From assembly GCA_964648465.1 (NCBI GenBank), contig CAZYMU010000022.1, positions 1-50,721 on the forward strand: a DNA stretch of 50,721 bases. The letters are read 5' to 3'. Below are positions 25,378-34,189 of the stretch, piece after piece; position 1 is the first letter of the stretch, and each line of letters starts with the position of its first letter. The notes below the pieces were generated by a model. It was not told where the DNA came from, ran no database searches, and saw only the letters and a list, made by a program, of their open reading frames with translations. This DNA is from Aminicenans sp964648465 (GTDB lineage Bacteria > Acidobacteriota > Aminicenantia > Aminicenantales > Aminicenantaceae). A program made the translations under genes and the position numbers.

Positions 25378-27237
25378 ATGATTAAATTAAGGAATCCGTT
25401 TATATTTGCTCCTATAAAATTAGGCTACAGTGATGGAGACGGGAATGTTAATGATAGGCATATTGCTTTTTATGCTGCGAGAAGTTGTTATTTAGGGGCG
25501 GTTATTATTGAACCGCTCTACATGGATAAAGGATTGCGGGAAATTCCCATGCAATTGGGGATTGATAATGACAAGAAAATAGAGGGATTACAAAAATTAG
25601 TTGCATCTATTCATAAATCAGGTACAAAGGTCATCGCTCATCTTAATCACCCTGGTAGAATGGCGAATCCTAAAATCCCTGGCAACTATTTTCTATCCTC
25701 TACAGATAAACCTTGTGAAAACGGAGGAGCAGCCCCAAAAATAATGAATCGTAAGGATATAAAAAAAACAATAGAGCTTTTCGTTGCTGCTGCTATAAGG
25801 GCAAAAAAAGCTAATTTTGACATTATAGAACTGCAATTTGGTCATGGCTATCTATTGGCTCAGTTTATTTCTCCTGCTGTTAATGATAGAGAAGATGAAT
25901 ATGGTGGATGCTTTGAGAATAGAATAAAATTCCCTTTGGAGGTTTTACGGGCAGTTAGAGAATCTACAGATTTACCAATAATTGTAAGGATAAGCGGCGA
26001 TGAAATGTTTCCCGATGGGATAAAGTTACCAGAGATGATTAACTTTTCTAAGATACTGGAGAAAAACGGAGTTTCTGCAATACATGTGTCTGCTGGCACT
26101 GTATGTTCAACGCCTCCTTGGTTCTTCCAGCACATGTTTATTCCCAAAGGGAAAACATGGGAAATGGCAAAGAAAATCAGGAAAAATATAAATATCCCTG
26201 TAATTTTTGTTGGTAGAATAAATACTTTTGAGGATATTAAGAAGTTAAGGAAGGAGCATTCGGCTGATTATATTGCTGTTGGAAGAGCTTTAGTTGCAGA
26301 CTCCGACTTTATAGGGAAATATTTTGGTGAAGAGAAAGAACCGGTAAGACCATGTTTAGCTTGTGCTGAAGGCTGTCTTGGCAGTGTGAAATCAGGACTT
26401 GGATTACAATGTCTTGTGAATCCAGAAGTGGGTAGGGAACAAGAGGTTCTTGAAATTGTGAATCAACCTAAAAGATATGCTGTTGTTGGAGGAGGCTTAG
26501 CAGGTATGGAGGCTGCAATGACTCTGAAGAAAAGAGGACATAGCGTAGATATTTATGAAAAAGATAAAATGGGAGGACAATTTATCTTAGCTCCATTAAC
26601 TCCCTACAAGAAATCAATGGCACGGTTAATCCCATACTTTATTGAGGAATTGGAACATAATGGGGTAAAAATAATTTTTAAGGAAGCTATGAAGGCAGAT
26701 ATCATATCAAGCTATGATGGTGCAATATTAGCAACAGGTTCCAAACCATCTGTACCACCAATTCAAGGGCTAGATAAATTTTATTGGGCTGATATTTTAC
26801 TAGAAGAAAATTTACCAGAAGACAGAAATGTACTTATTATAGGTGGAGGGCTCATCGGTGTTGATATCGCAACTGCCTTGATACTAAGAGGCAATAAAAT
26901 AGTTATTGTTAAACGAACAACGGACTTTGGTGAGGATATGGAAATGATTGCAAAGGCACTTTCTCTTAAGATGATTAGTGAGAAAGGAACTGTTTTTAGT
27001 GACCATACTCATATTAAAAAAATAGAAGGAAAAACTGTTTTTGCAGAGAGAAATGGAGATAACATCCAATTTGACAATATAGATATAATAGTGGTTTCTA
27101 CTGGTATGAAAAGTTATAATCCTCTTGAGAAAGATTTAAGAAACAGGATGCCAGTTTATGTAGTAGGTGATGCTAGGCAGATAGGTAATGCTCAGGATGC
27201 GATTAGAGACGCATATGAAACAGCAAAAAAGCTGTAG
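25378..27237 (+). CDS. Old-yellow-enzyme-type NADH:flavin oxidoreductase / 2,4-dienoyl-CoA reductase family (FMN, 4Fe-4S, FAD)
   Basis: A 619-residue reductase with the three-part layout of 2,4-dienoyl-CoA reductase, enoate reductase and BaiCD. An FMN TIM barrel (1-330) has HLNHPGRMAN, LQFGHGYLLAQFISPAVNDREDEYGG (split here as QFGHGYLLAQF and DREDEYGG) and VGRALVADSDF. A 4Fe-4S site follows, C-x2-C-x3-C-x11-C in RPCLACAEGCLGSVKSG. The FAD (VVGGGLAGMEAAMTL) and NAD (LIIGGGLIGVDIATAL) Rossmann folds follow. It reduces activated C=C bonds with NADH; substrate unknown. Start ATG 25378 follows AAGGAAGGAAGAAA. It is on the same strand as the TrmO-like gene 80 bases upstream and convergent with porB. 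Confidence 0.9.
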   Translation: MIKLRNPFIFAPIKLGYSDGDGNVNDRHIAFYAARSCYLGAVIIEPLYMDKGLREIPMQLGIDNDKKIEGLQKLVASIHKSGTKVIAHLNHPGRMANPKIPGNYFLSSTDKPCENGGAAPKIMNRKDIKKTIELFVAAAIRAKKANFDIIELQFGHGYLLAQFISPAVNDREDEYGGCFENRIKFPLEVLRAVRESTDLPIIVRISGDEMFPDGIKLPEMINFSKILEKNGVSAIHVSAGTVCSTPPWFFQHMFIPKGKTWEMAKKIRKNINIPVIFVGRINTFEDIKKLRKEHSADYIAVGRALVADSDFIGKYFGEEKEPVRPCLACAEGCLGSVKSGLGLQCLVNPEVGREQEVLEIVNQPKRYAVVGGGLAGMEAAMTLKKRGHSVDIYEKDKMGGQFILAPLTPYKKSMARLIPYFIEELEHNGVKIIFKEAMKADIISSYDGAILATGSKPSVPPIQGLDKFYWADILLEENLPEDRNVLIIGGGLIGVDIATALILRGNKIVIVKRTTDFGEDMEMIAKALSLKMISEKGTVFSDHTHIKKIEGKTVFAERNGDNIQFDNIDIIVVSTGMKSYNPLEKDLRNRMPVYVVGDARQIGNAQDAIRDAYETAKKL

Positions 27238-27244
27238 TCAATCC

Positions 27245-28172
27245 TTACTCCAGCGGTTCACCAAAAACTTCTTCCAGTTTTAACAAACGCCTCCAGTTTT
27301 TATTAACTTCGCCCTGGATATATTCTATTTCTTCTTCTGTTAGATGCCGAAAACGTCCCTGAAGCTTGAGATATTCAGAAACAGGCTTGGGATTCTTTCT
27401 TTTCTTGTTAATTTTATAAACCCCGCTTTCAACTTCGTAAAGAGGAAAGGCATTTGTCTCAGTTGCAAGCCTTGCAACTTTTATCGTAATGTTAGGCGGA
27501 TACTTCCAACCTGGGGGACACGGTGAATGAATATGAAGGAATTTTGTTCCTTTGATTTCTTTTGCTTTTTTGACTTTCCGGATAAGATCTTCTGGATAAG
27601 CAATATTTGCTGTAGCACAGTAAGGGATGTGATGTGCTACCATGATTTCTATTATGTTCTTTTTGGGACCTCTTTTATAGTGCTTCACTGGCGTTGTTGT
27701 AGTCCATGCACCGTGAGGAGTAGCAGATGATCTCTGGATACCTGTATTCATGTAGGCTTCATTATCGTATACAATATAGATTATATTATCCTCTCTTTCT
27801 GCAGCTCCTGAGAGTGCCTGAATACCGATATCAAAAGTCCCGCCGTCCTCCAGCCCAGGCCAGTGCAGTAACATCATCCTGACCCAACTGGGAAAGTGCA
27901 TGGCTTATACCAGAAGCTGTCGAAGCTGCTGTTTCAAAAGCCGAGTGATGTATTGGAATTCCTGCAGCAGAATATGGAAAAGGCCCATCAATAACAGACC
28001 AACAGCAGGCAGGAATAGCCATAATGGTCTTGCGGCCTAGAGCCTTCAACGCATACCGCATAGCTAATGCTCCACCACATCCCTGACAGGCAAGATGACC
28101 GGGTGACATTATTTCTTCTTCAGGAATAGTAAGTTTAATTTTTCTTTTCTTTGTTTCTGCTTCAGCGCTCAT
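27245..28172 (-). pseudogene. porB: Pyruvate:ferredoxin oxidoreductase beta subunit, frameshifted
   Basis: Thiamine-diphosphate-binding subunit of Por/Vor. The first part (from ATG 28172, overlapping the porA stop as ATGA after AGGAGTGAAAAA) has LACQGCGGALAMRYALKAL and AIPACCWSVIDGPFPYSAAG, ending GQDDVTALAWAGGRRDF and stop. The second part in the next frame resumes at EDGGTFDIGIQALSGA and runs to the end with YDNEAYMNTGIQRSSATPHG and HIHSPCPPGWKYPP. Joining them restores the expected AWAGDGGTFDIG, so the reading frame gained one base in the GGAGG at 27847-27851. This falls on the thiamine diphosphate/Mg motif (GDGG). Both halves are otherwise well conserved, so a base-call or assembly error, a recent mutation or a recoding event are all possible. 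Confidence 0.9.
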
Positions 28173-29317
28173 TTTTTCACTCCTATCCAAATTAAATTGC
28201 TGGGTTCGTTATCCTGCATGTGGGATACCATTGATTCGATATTTGAAATTGAAACATCTCTTCCGCCCAGACCAGTAATGAACCCGTAAAGCGGTACATT
28301 AGAACCATACATGGAAGCTTTTATTTCTGAAAAGAAAGGTCCTTCATGACCAAAAGAAACGGCTCTATCAATTACACCAACTTTTTCAGCACGTCCAAGA
28401 ATTTGACAAACTTCTTTTTCTGGGAAAGGCCTAAAATAGCGAATTTTTAAAAGACCTACGCTAATTCCTTTATCGCGCATTCTATCTATAGCATCTTTGG
28501 TCGTTCCTGCAATTGTTCCGTAACTAACAAGAATGATCTCTGCGTCATCACAACGGTAATTCTCGGTGAGACCATATTCCCTTCCAAAAGTCTCACTGAA
28601 TTCTTTCCCTACTTCTCGAATGACTTCCTTTGCTCTTTGATGAGCTATCTGCATTTTGTAAGAAAACTCATAATAGTGTTCTGGAGAAGTAAGAGCACCA
28701 AACGCACGAGGATCATTAACATCAAGCTTCAGTTTGGGACGGTAAGGTGGAAGAAATTTGTCTATTTTTTTCTGCTCATACATATCGACGATCTGAGATG
28801 TATGAGAGAGAAAAAAAGCATCTAAGTTAACCAGAGTAGGAAGAAGCACATCCTCGTTCTCCCCAATCTTGTATGACATGAGTATGGTGTCAAAAACTTC
28901 CTGATTGTTTTCACAATACATTTGCATCCATCCTGTATCCCTCTGGGCTATTGAATCTGTAACATCAGCCCATATAGACCATCCCGGTGCCATAGCACGG
29001 TTTACATTGGCAAGGACAATGGGCAACCTGTCACGAGCTGCCCAATGTAACATTTCATGCATCAAAGCAAGCCCTTGAGCAGATGTAGCTGTAAACGTTC
29101 GAGCACCGGTTGCCTGAGCACCGATACAGGCTGCAAGTGCAGAATGTTCAGATTCCACTTTTACAAAATCTGCATCTAAAAGCCCATCAGCCACAATCTC
29201 CGACATAATTTCAACTATCGTCGTCTGTGGAGTGATTGGATAAGCTGGTATAATTTTAACTCTAGCTGCTGCTGCACCATAAGCGGCGGCAAAATTACCT
29301 GTCAAAACTTTTTTCAT
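28169..29317 (-). CDS. porA: Pyruvate:ferredoxin oxidoreductase alpha subunit
   Basis: Catalytic alpha subunit of the four-subunit Por: pyruvate + CoA + 2 oxidised Fd to acetyl-CoA + CO2 + 2 reduced Fd. The pyrimidine-binding domain has AYPITPQTTIVEIMSE and FVKVESEHSALAACIGAQATGART, with the conserved Thr/Glu positions. GWSIWADVTDSIAQRDTGWMQ and the C-terminal GLLKIRYFRPFPEKEV complete the family picture. I chose ATG 29317 (MKKVLTGNFAAAYG) because GAGGAGGTATAAG lies before it; the longer frame to 29440 runs back through porD in another frame. 13 bases separate it from porD, and it overlaps porB. Confidence 0.93.
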   Translation of the reverse strand: MKKVLTGNFAAAYGAAAARVKIIPAYPITPQTTIVEIMSEIVADGLLDADFVKVESEHSALAACIGAQATGARTFTATSAQGLALMHEMLHWAARDRLPIVLANVNRAMAPGWSIWADVTDSIAQRDTGWMQMYCENNQEVFDTILMSYKIGENEDVLLPTLVNLDAFFLSHTSQIVDMYEQKKIDKFLPPYRPKLKLDVNDPRAFGALTSPEHYYEFSYKMQIAHQRAKEVIREVGKEFSETFGREYGLTENYRCDDAEIILVSYGTIAGTTKDAIDRMRDKGISVGLLKIRYFRPFPEKEVCQILGRAEKVGVIDRAVSFGHEGPFFSEIKASMYGSNVPLYGFITGLGGRDVSISNIESMVSHMQDNEPSNLIWIGVKK

Positions 29318-29330
29318 CTTATACCTCCTC

Positions 29331-29630
29331 TCACTTTCCCTCTTTTTCAGAAACAATAGCATCGAACGGGCACTCCTCAATACATATACCGCATCCCTTG
29401 CAGTAATCGTAATCAATAGTCGGGGGACACGTAGGCACAATAGCCGGTTCCGGGCAATATTTCCAGCATATCATACAGAGTTTGCATTTTTCTTCAATGA
29501 TAACCGGACGAATTGAACGCCACGACGCCGTCTTGTTCGTTCTCATACTTCCCAGTGAAACAGGCATCGGAGGCATGTCGTCTGCACTTTTAATATCAAT
29601 CACTTCTGGGTATTCTTTTTTATCTGACAT
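29331..29630 (-). CDS. porD: Pyruvate:ferredoxin oxidoreductase delta subunit (2[4Fe-4S] ferredoxin)
   Basis: A 99-residue electron-transfer subunit. A Por-delta N-terminal extension (TASWRSIRPVIIEEKC) leads to two clusters: C-x2-C-x2-C-x3-C in CKLCMICWKYC (plus PEPAIVPTCPP) and C-x2-C-x2-C-x3-C-P in CKGCGICIEECP. It takes electrons from the thiamine/Fe-S core to free ferredoxin. It lies between porC and porA (9- and 13-base gaps), the usual gene order gamma-delta-alpha-beta. Confidence 0.92.
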   Translation of the reverse strand: MSDKKEYPEVIDIKSADDMPPMPVSLGSMRTNKTASWRSIRPVIIEEKCKLCMICWKYCPEPAIVPTCPPTIDYDYCKGCGICIEECPFDAIVSEKEGK

Positions 29631-29639
29631 TTAAGCCTC

Positions 29640-30194
29640 CTAACTCTCCAACTTCCCAAAGGCTTCTTTTGCAGCCAGGGCGTTCTCTTCTTTATTTATG
29701 GGAATTTTTTCCTTTATTGCTTCCATAATCGATTCTATGGAAGCTAATTTTGTTGCCTTGACAACTGCTCCGAGAATAGCGGTGTTAACAATGGGAGCAG
29801 CTTCGCTTCCCAGACCGTATTTCAGAGCAATAGAAGAACAATCCACAGTATAAATGTGGGGATTTTTTGTATCGGGGAACGAAAATGTTTCAGGCTTACG
29901 TCCAGTGTTTATGATGATTATTCCATCAGGTTTTAGTCCATCGGTAAGGGGGATAGCCCCTATGAGCGTGGGATCAAGCACTACTAACACGTCAGGTTCG
30001 TAAATGTAGGAGTGAATCCTGATCTCCTCATCACTGATCCTGGTAAAAGCTGTTACAGGAGCTCCACGACGTTCCACACCAAAAAAAGGGAAAGCTTGTA
30101 CTTCTTTCCCTTCGCTGAAAGCAGCTATGGCAAGAATGTCAGAAGCCTTCACAGCCCCCTGTCCACCTCTACCGTGAAAACGTATCTCAATCAT
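29640..30194 (-). CDS. porC: Pyruvate:ferredoxin oxidoreductase gamma subunit
   Basis: A 184-residue gamma subunit with the family's opening [19 protein letters not shown] and later [20 protein letters not shown]. It binds CoA in the assembled enzyme. It is the first gene of the por block. The 243-base gap upstream to korD has no recognised gene and probably holds a por promoter, so por and kor may be transcribed separately or together. Confidence 0.92.
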
Positions 30195-30437
30195 TAATTT
30201 CCTCCACTGCTTTTTCTCTTAATTGTTTATGAAATATAAATTTATAGAAAATACTGTTATTACGCAAGTAAATTCTCATGAATATTTTTCCATTGTCTAG
30301 AAGAAAAAAGAGAACTTTTTCAAAACGCTCTATTGTTCCTACATCTATGTTGTCGAGCATAAAATGAAATGTGTACAATGGCAAGAGAGCCAGGATTTAG
30401 GTTAAGCTAAGCTTGGTTTTTGATAAGTCCAACGACT

Positions 30438-30719
30438 TTAGCTGTGGGGATCTATAGAAAAAATAGCAAGATCCGGACAGATATCCTCGCAAACTTTACA
30501 GTTTTCACACCCCTCTTCATCAACCACCACAGGATAATGATAACCTTTATCATTAAAATCCTGAGAAGCTTCGAGGATTTGTTTAGGGCAGTATTCAATA
30601 CAAAAGCCGCATCCCTTACAACGGTTCTTAATTATATAGACTATTCCCTTAAGCACCCTGGGCTTATATTCCTTTTTACTTTCCTCTGATTTCACCAGCG
30701 TATTTATATCCTCTTTCAA
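30438..30719 (-). CDS. korD: 2-Oxoglutarate:ferredoxin oxidoreductase delta-type subunit (2[4Fe-4S] ferredoxin)
   Basis: A 93-residue ferredoxin with two clusters: C-x2-C-x2-C-x3-C-P in CKGCGFCIEYCP and C-x2-C-x2-C-x3-C-P in CENCKVCEDICP. Part of the Kor complex by position. It overlaps the 3' end of korC by 44 bases if the ATG at 30719 is used; a GTG at codon 9 is an alternative with less overlap. The long overlap and preserved frame are consistent with translational coupling. It is the last gene of the sucCD-kor cluster before the por genes. Confidence 0.88.
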   Translation of the reverse strand: MKEDINTLVKSEESKKEYKPRVLKGIVYIIKNRCKGCGFCIEYCPKQILEASQDFNDKGYHYPVVVDEEGCENCKVCEDICPDLAIFSIDPHS

Positions 30720-31221
30720 ATGCCTTTAAATTAATTTCTATAAAAGCTTTTTTCACGGAAGTTTTAATGCTTTCTATCATAGCTTCTTTGGAAATAATAC
30801 TTTTTACGCCAGTAAAGAATCCTAGCATAATAATATTGGCGACTATTTTATTGCCCATTTCCTCAGCAAATATCGTTGCAGGGATTCCAAATACCTTTTT
30901 ATTGTCTACAGGTGCTTTCTTTACAAGATCGCTATCCACAAAGGTAAAACCTTCAGGAGTTATTTCATCAGCATATTTTTCATATCCTTCCTTAGACAGC
31001 ACAATAAGAAAATCTGCCTTTTTTACCAAAGGATAACTTACTTTTCTTTTTTCTATAACCACAGCTGCACTGCATGCACCACCTCTCGCCTCAGGGCCAT
31101 AACTCTGGGTAAATGAAGCATTTTTACCATCATATAAAGATGCAGCTTTTCCAATAATATATCCACTCAAAATAATTCCCTGACCACCAAAACCGGAAAT
31201 CCTTATATTGTTCCTATCCAT
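30676..31221 (-). CDS. korC: 2-Oxoglutarate:ferredoxin oxidoreductase gamma subunit
   Basis: A 181-residue gamma subunit opening with IRISGFGGQGIILSGYIIGKA and containing TQSYGPEARGGACSAAVVI, the signature of Kor/Vor gamma chains. It starts at the base of the korB stop (31221) and overlaps korD, so the four kor genes are tightly coupled. It completes the CoA site of the complex. Confidence 0.92.
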   Translation of the reverse strand: MDRNNIRISGFGGQGIILSGYIIGKAASLYDGKNASFTQSYGPEARGGACSAAVVIEKRKVSYPLVKKADFLIVLSKEGYEKYADEITPEGFTFVDSDLVKKAPVDNKKVFGIPATIFAEEMGNKIVANIIMLGFFTGVKSIISKEAMIESIKTSVKKAFIEINLKAFERGYKYAGEIRGK

Positions 31222-32042
31222 TATCTTGCTTTTGTCTGCTCTGTTTGATAATCCAGAAAAGTAGGTCTTTCAACGTCCACGAATTTTCCCACCACTATTT
31301 CTTTACCTGTTTCTAGAGGAATATTTTTGGTATCAGCCCCGTTTTCTATGCGCGAGTTTTCGTGGTAATATTTAATCATGTCAAGACCATCACCGAGCCG
31401 GTTATACCGGGAATATACAGTAGGACATGGCGATACTATTTCAAGAAATGAAAACCCCCGTTTTGTTATAGCCTCAGCCATTGAATGGGTCAACCTTCTT
31501 ATATGAAGCGGTGTCCACCTTGCAACGTAAACAGCACCGCTTGATTCTGCTAAATAGGAAAGATTAAAGGGGTGTTCGAAAGACCCGTACGGTGAGGTTG
31601 AAGTCCTGGCACCTAAAGGCGTGGTAGGAGCCACCTGCCCTCCTGTCATACCATAAATAAAATTATTTATACAAAACACTTTTATATCAACATTCCTTCT
31701 TGCTGCGTGTATGAAGTGGTTACCTCCGATTGCAAATAAATCACCATCACCTGAAAATACTATAACTGTTAGATCGGGATTTGCTAACTTGACGCCAGTA
31801 GCAAATGGAATCGCTCTGCCATGGGTAGTGTGAAAAGAATCTAAGTTCACATACCCAGCTACTCTCCCGGTACAACCTATCCCCGAGATAACTACTGTCT
31901 TGTCAGGATCAATCCCTGCTTCATCCAGCGCCTTCATGAAACAGGTTACAGCAGTTCCGATACCACACCCGGGACACCAGATGTGAGGTATTCTGTCCAT
32001 CCTTAATAGATGTTCAAGAGGATGTTTTGGTATCTTATCCAT
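31221..32042 (-). CDS. korB: 2-Oxoglutarate:ferredoxin oxidoreductase beta subunit
   Basis: Thiamine-diphosphate subunit, 273 residues. It shows HIWCPGCGIGTAVTCFMKAL (Fe-S/ThDP entry), SGIGCTGRVAGYVNLDSFHT, the ThDP-Mg motif VIVFSGDGDLFAIGGNHF and the NNFIYGMTGGQVAPTTP block typical of KorB. Unlike porB, it is intact. It shares its first base region with the korA stop (ATG overlapping at 32042), indicating coupling. With korA, C and D it makes the reversible oxidation of 2-oxoglutarate to succinyl-CoA and reduced ferredoxin. Confidence 0.94.
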   Translation of the reverse strand: MDKIPKHPLEHLLRMDRIPHIWCPGCGIGTAVTCFMKALDEAGIDPDKTVVISGIGCTGRVAGYVNLDSFHTTHGRAIPFATGVKLANPDLTVIVFSGDGDLFAIGGNHFIHAARRNVDIKVFCINNFIYGMTGGQVAPTTPLGARTSTSPYGSFEHPFNLSYLAESSGAVYVARWTPLHIRRLTHSMAEAITKRGFSFLEIVSPCPTVYSRYNRLGDGLDMIKYYHENSRIENGADTKNIPLETGKEIVVGKFVDVERPTFLDYQTEQTKAR

Positions 32043-33208
32043 TAAACTAACTCTTTTATAATTTTATATATATCATCAGCGTCATGAACATCACCGCCTG
32101 CATGAGAGATCGGAACTACTTTTGAATCCTTGCTCACAGCTCTTTCGACTTCTCTTACTATCTGTCCAAGATTTATTTCCGGAACAACCCATGCCTTTAT
32201 TTTTTGGGAAAGCTCAGCAATTCTTTTTTCAGGAAACGGCCACACTGTCAGTAACCTTAACTGCCCTATCTTTATACCTTCCCTTCTTGCTTTTTCCACA
32301 GTCGGAGGCACTACTCTAGATGTGACGCCGTAAGAAACTACTACAATTTCAGCATCTTCTAAATTTTTTTCCTCCAAAATGATAATGTCATCTGCATTCT
32401 TGCGAATTTTATTTACCAGTCTCCTGACTAGTTTATCATGAGCTTCAATAGTCATATCAGGATACCCTCTTTCATCATGGGTAAGACCTGTAGAATGAAG
32501 CTTGTACCCTTCACCAAAATTTGCCATTTGAGGAACTAGATCATCTTCGGGATGATACGGAAGATAATCTTTTGGAGATTTTTGTGTTTTACGACGGTCA
32601 AACACATTAACTCCCTCAGGTTTGGGCACAATAACTTTTTCTGTCATATGGCTAACAAGCCCATCTGTAAGGATAAAAACAGGCAGCCTGTATTTTTCAG
32701 ATAAGTTGAAAGCTTTTACAGTCAGGTCAAAACACTCCTGTGATGATTCTGGACACAGAGCGATAACCTCATAATCTCCATGTGTGCCCCATCTTGCCTG
32801 CATCATATCTGACTGGGCAAAATGTGTAGGCAGCCCTGTGGAAGGCGAACCCCTCTGAGAATTAACAATAACACAGGGAGTCTCTGTCATAATTCCCAAA
32901 CCAAAGTTTTCTAGCATAAGGGAAAGGCCAGGGCCTGATGTAGCAGTCATCGATTTAACACCACTCCAGGAAGCACCAAGTATTGACGCCATGGATGCAA
33001 GCTCATCTTCCATCTGGATATATACACCACCAAGAAGCGGGAGTCTAAGAGCCATCCTCTCTGCAATCTCTGAGGCGGGAGTAATAGGATATCCACCAAA
33101 GAAACGACAACCCGCTGCTATAGCTCCTTCAGCAATAGCAATATTGCCTTGCCAAAAATGTTCACCCGTTAAGATAGATTTCTTGTCTTTGTAATGACGT
33201 TCACTCAC
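32042..33208 (-). CDS. korA: 2-Oxoglutarate:ferredoxin oxidoreductase alpha subunit
   Basis: A 388-residue alpha subunit. The N-terminal domain has GCRFFGGYPITPASEIAERM and QMEDELASMASILGASWSG, and the SATSGPG-type motif reads TATSGPGLSLMLENFGLGIM. PCVIVNSQRGSPSTGLPT and the C-terminal GQLRLLTVWPFPEK are typical of KorA. It catalyses substrate binding with korB. It follows sucD after 41 bases in the same direction, which fits a succinyl-CoA producing/consuming operon. Confidence 0.94.
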   Translation of the reverse strand: MSERHYKDKKSILTGEHFWQGNIAIAEGAIAAGCRFFGGYPITPASEIAERMALRLPLLGGVYIQMEDELASMASILGASWSGVKSMTATSGPGLSLMLENFGLGIMTETPCVIVNSQRGSPSTGLPTHFAQSDMMQARWGTHGDYEVIALCPESSQECFDLTVKAFNLSEKYRLPVFILTDGLVSHMTEKVIVPKPEGVNVFDRRKTQKSPKDYLPYHPEDDLVPQMANFGEGYKLHSTGLTHDERGYPDMTIEAHDKLVRRLVNKIRKNADDIIILEEKNLEDAEIVVVSYGVTSRVVPPTVEKARREGIKIGQLRLLTVWPFPEKRIAELSQKIKAWVVPEINLGQIVREVERAVSKDSKVVPISHAGGDVHDADDIYKIIKELV

Positions 33209-33249
33209 AATTGACTTCCTTTTTTTGCCTCACTCTGTACATATATTTT

Positions 33250-34128
33250 TCATTTAATATCCGGCGCAGCAGATACCAAACAGTCATAAATATCACTAGA
33301 AGTCTCTGCCATTTTAACTCCTGCTGAAGATAGCGTATCAATTTTTTCTTTTGCTCCTCCGCGTCCTCCTGAAATAATAGCACCTGCGTGTCCCATTCGT
33401 TTTCCCGGAGGAGCAGTTATTCCGGCTATATAGCCTACTACGGGCTTTTTTATTTCCCTTTTTATAAAATCAGCAGCTTCCTCCTCCATCGTACCACCTA
33501 TTTCTCCTATTAAAACCATTGCTTTAGTTTCCTGGTCATCTTCAAATAATTTTAGCAAGTCAATAAAATTTGTGCCAATTATCTTGTCTCCACCTATTCC
33601 AATACAAGTAGACTGCCCAATACCTCTTTTCGTAAGCTGGTAGACTATTTCATACGTCAATGTTCCGCTGCGGGAAATTACACCCACTGGACCCCGTTTG
33701 TGAATATAACCAGCCATAATCCCAATTTTACATCTCCCTGGGCTGATAATTCCCGGACAATTGGGACCTATTAAGCGCGTTCTATTTCCTTCAAGTGCTT
33801 TCATCACTTTAATCATATCAATAGTAGGAATTCCTTCAGTGATACATGTTACTAGTTCAATTCCTGTTCCGGCTGCTTCTAGAATAGCATCAGCAGCAAA
33901 TAAAGCAGGTACAAATATCATGGAAACATTTGCACCGGTTGCTTTCCTTGCTTCAGAAACAGTATTGAATACAGGAACTCCCTCAAACTTGGTTCCTCCT
34001 TTTCCGGGAGTTACACCGGCAACAACCTTTGTCCCATAAGATAGGCACTGCTGTGTATGGAAAGAACCAGCAGAACCGGTTATTCCCTGACACACAACCT
34101 TGGAGTTTTCATCTATAAGAATCGCCAT
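33250..34128 (-). CDS. sucD: Succinyl-CoA synthetase alpha subunit
   Basis: A 292-residue ADP-forming succinate-CoA ligase alpha subunit. CoA-binding Rossmann domain VVCQGITGSAGSFHTQQCLSYG, GPNCPGIISPGRCKIGIM, VISRSGTLTYEIVYQLT and QSTCIGIGGDKIIGTNF are canonical. The phosphohistidine lies in KRMGHAGAIISGG. ATG 34128 is preferred to a TTG one codon upstream. It is 61 bases downstream of sucC and 41 upstream of korA. It makes ATP or GTP by substrate-level phosphorylation from the succinyl-CoA formed by Kor, or the reverse. Confidence 0.95.
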   Translation of the reverse strand: MAILIDENSKVVCQGITGSAGSFHTQQCLSYGTKVVAGVTPGKGGTKFEGVPVFNTVSEARKATGANVSMIFVPALFAADAILEAAGTGIELVTCITEGIPTIDMIKVMKALEGNRTRLIGPNCPGIISPGRCKIGIMAGYIHKRGPVGVISRSGTLTYEIVYQLTKRGIGQSTCIGIGGDKIIGTNFIDLLKLFEDDQETKAMVLIGEIGGTMEEEAADFIKREIKKPVVGYIAGITAPPGKRMGHAGAIISGGRGGAKEKIDTLSSAGVKMAETSSDIYDCLVSAAPDIK

Positions 34129-34189
34129 CAATTTAACCTATTTTAAAGCCCTTTTCCTCTTTCCATTTTTTAACTTTCCATAATTTCAA

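Noticed and set aside
27847..27851. Programmed +1 frameshift as the default explanation for porB
   Set aside because: Por beta genes are not known to use recoding; error or mutation is simpler, so it is kept only as a possibility.
30187..30384. 65-codon minus-strand open frame between kor and por
   Set aside because: No SD or homology; likely chance in the intergenic gap.
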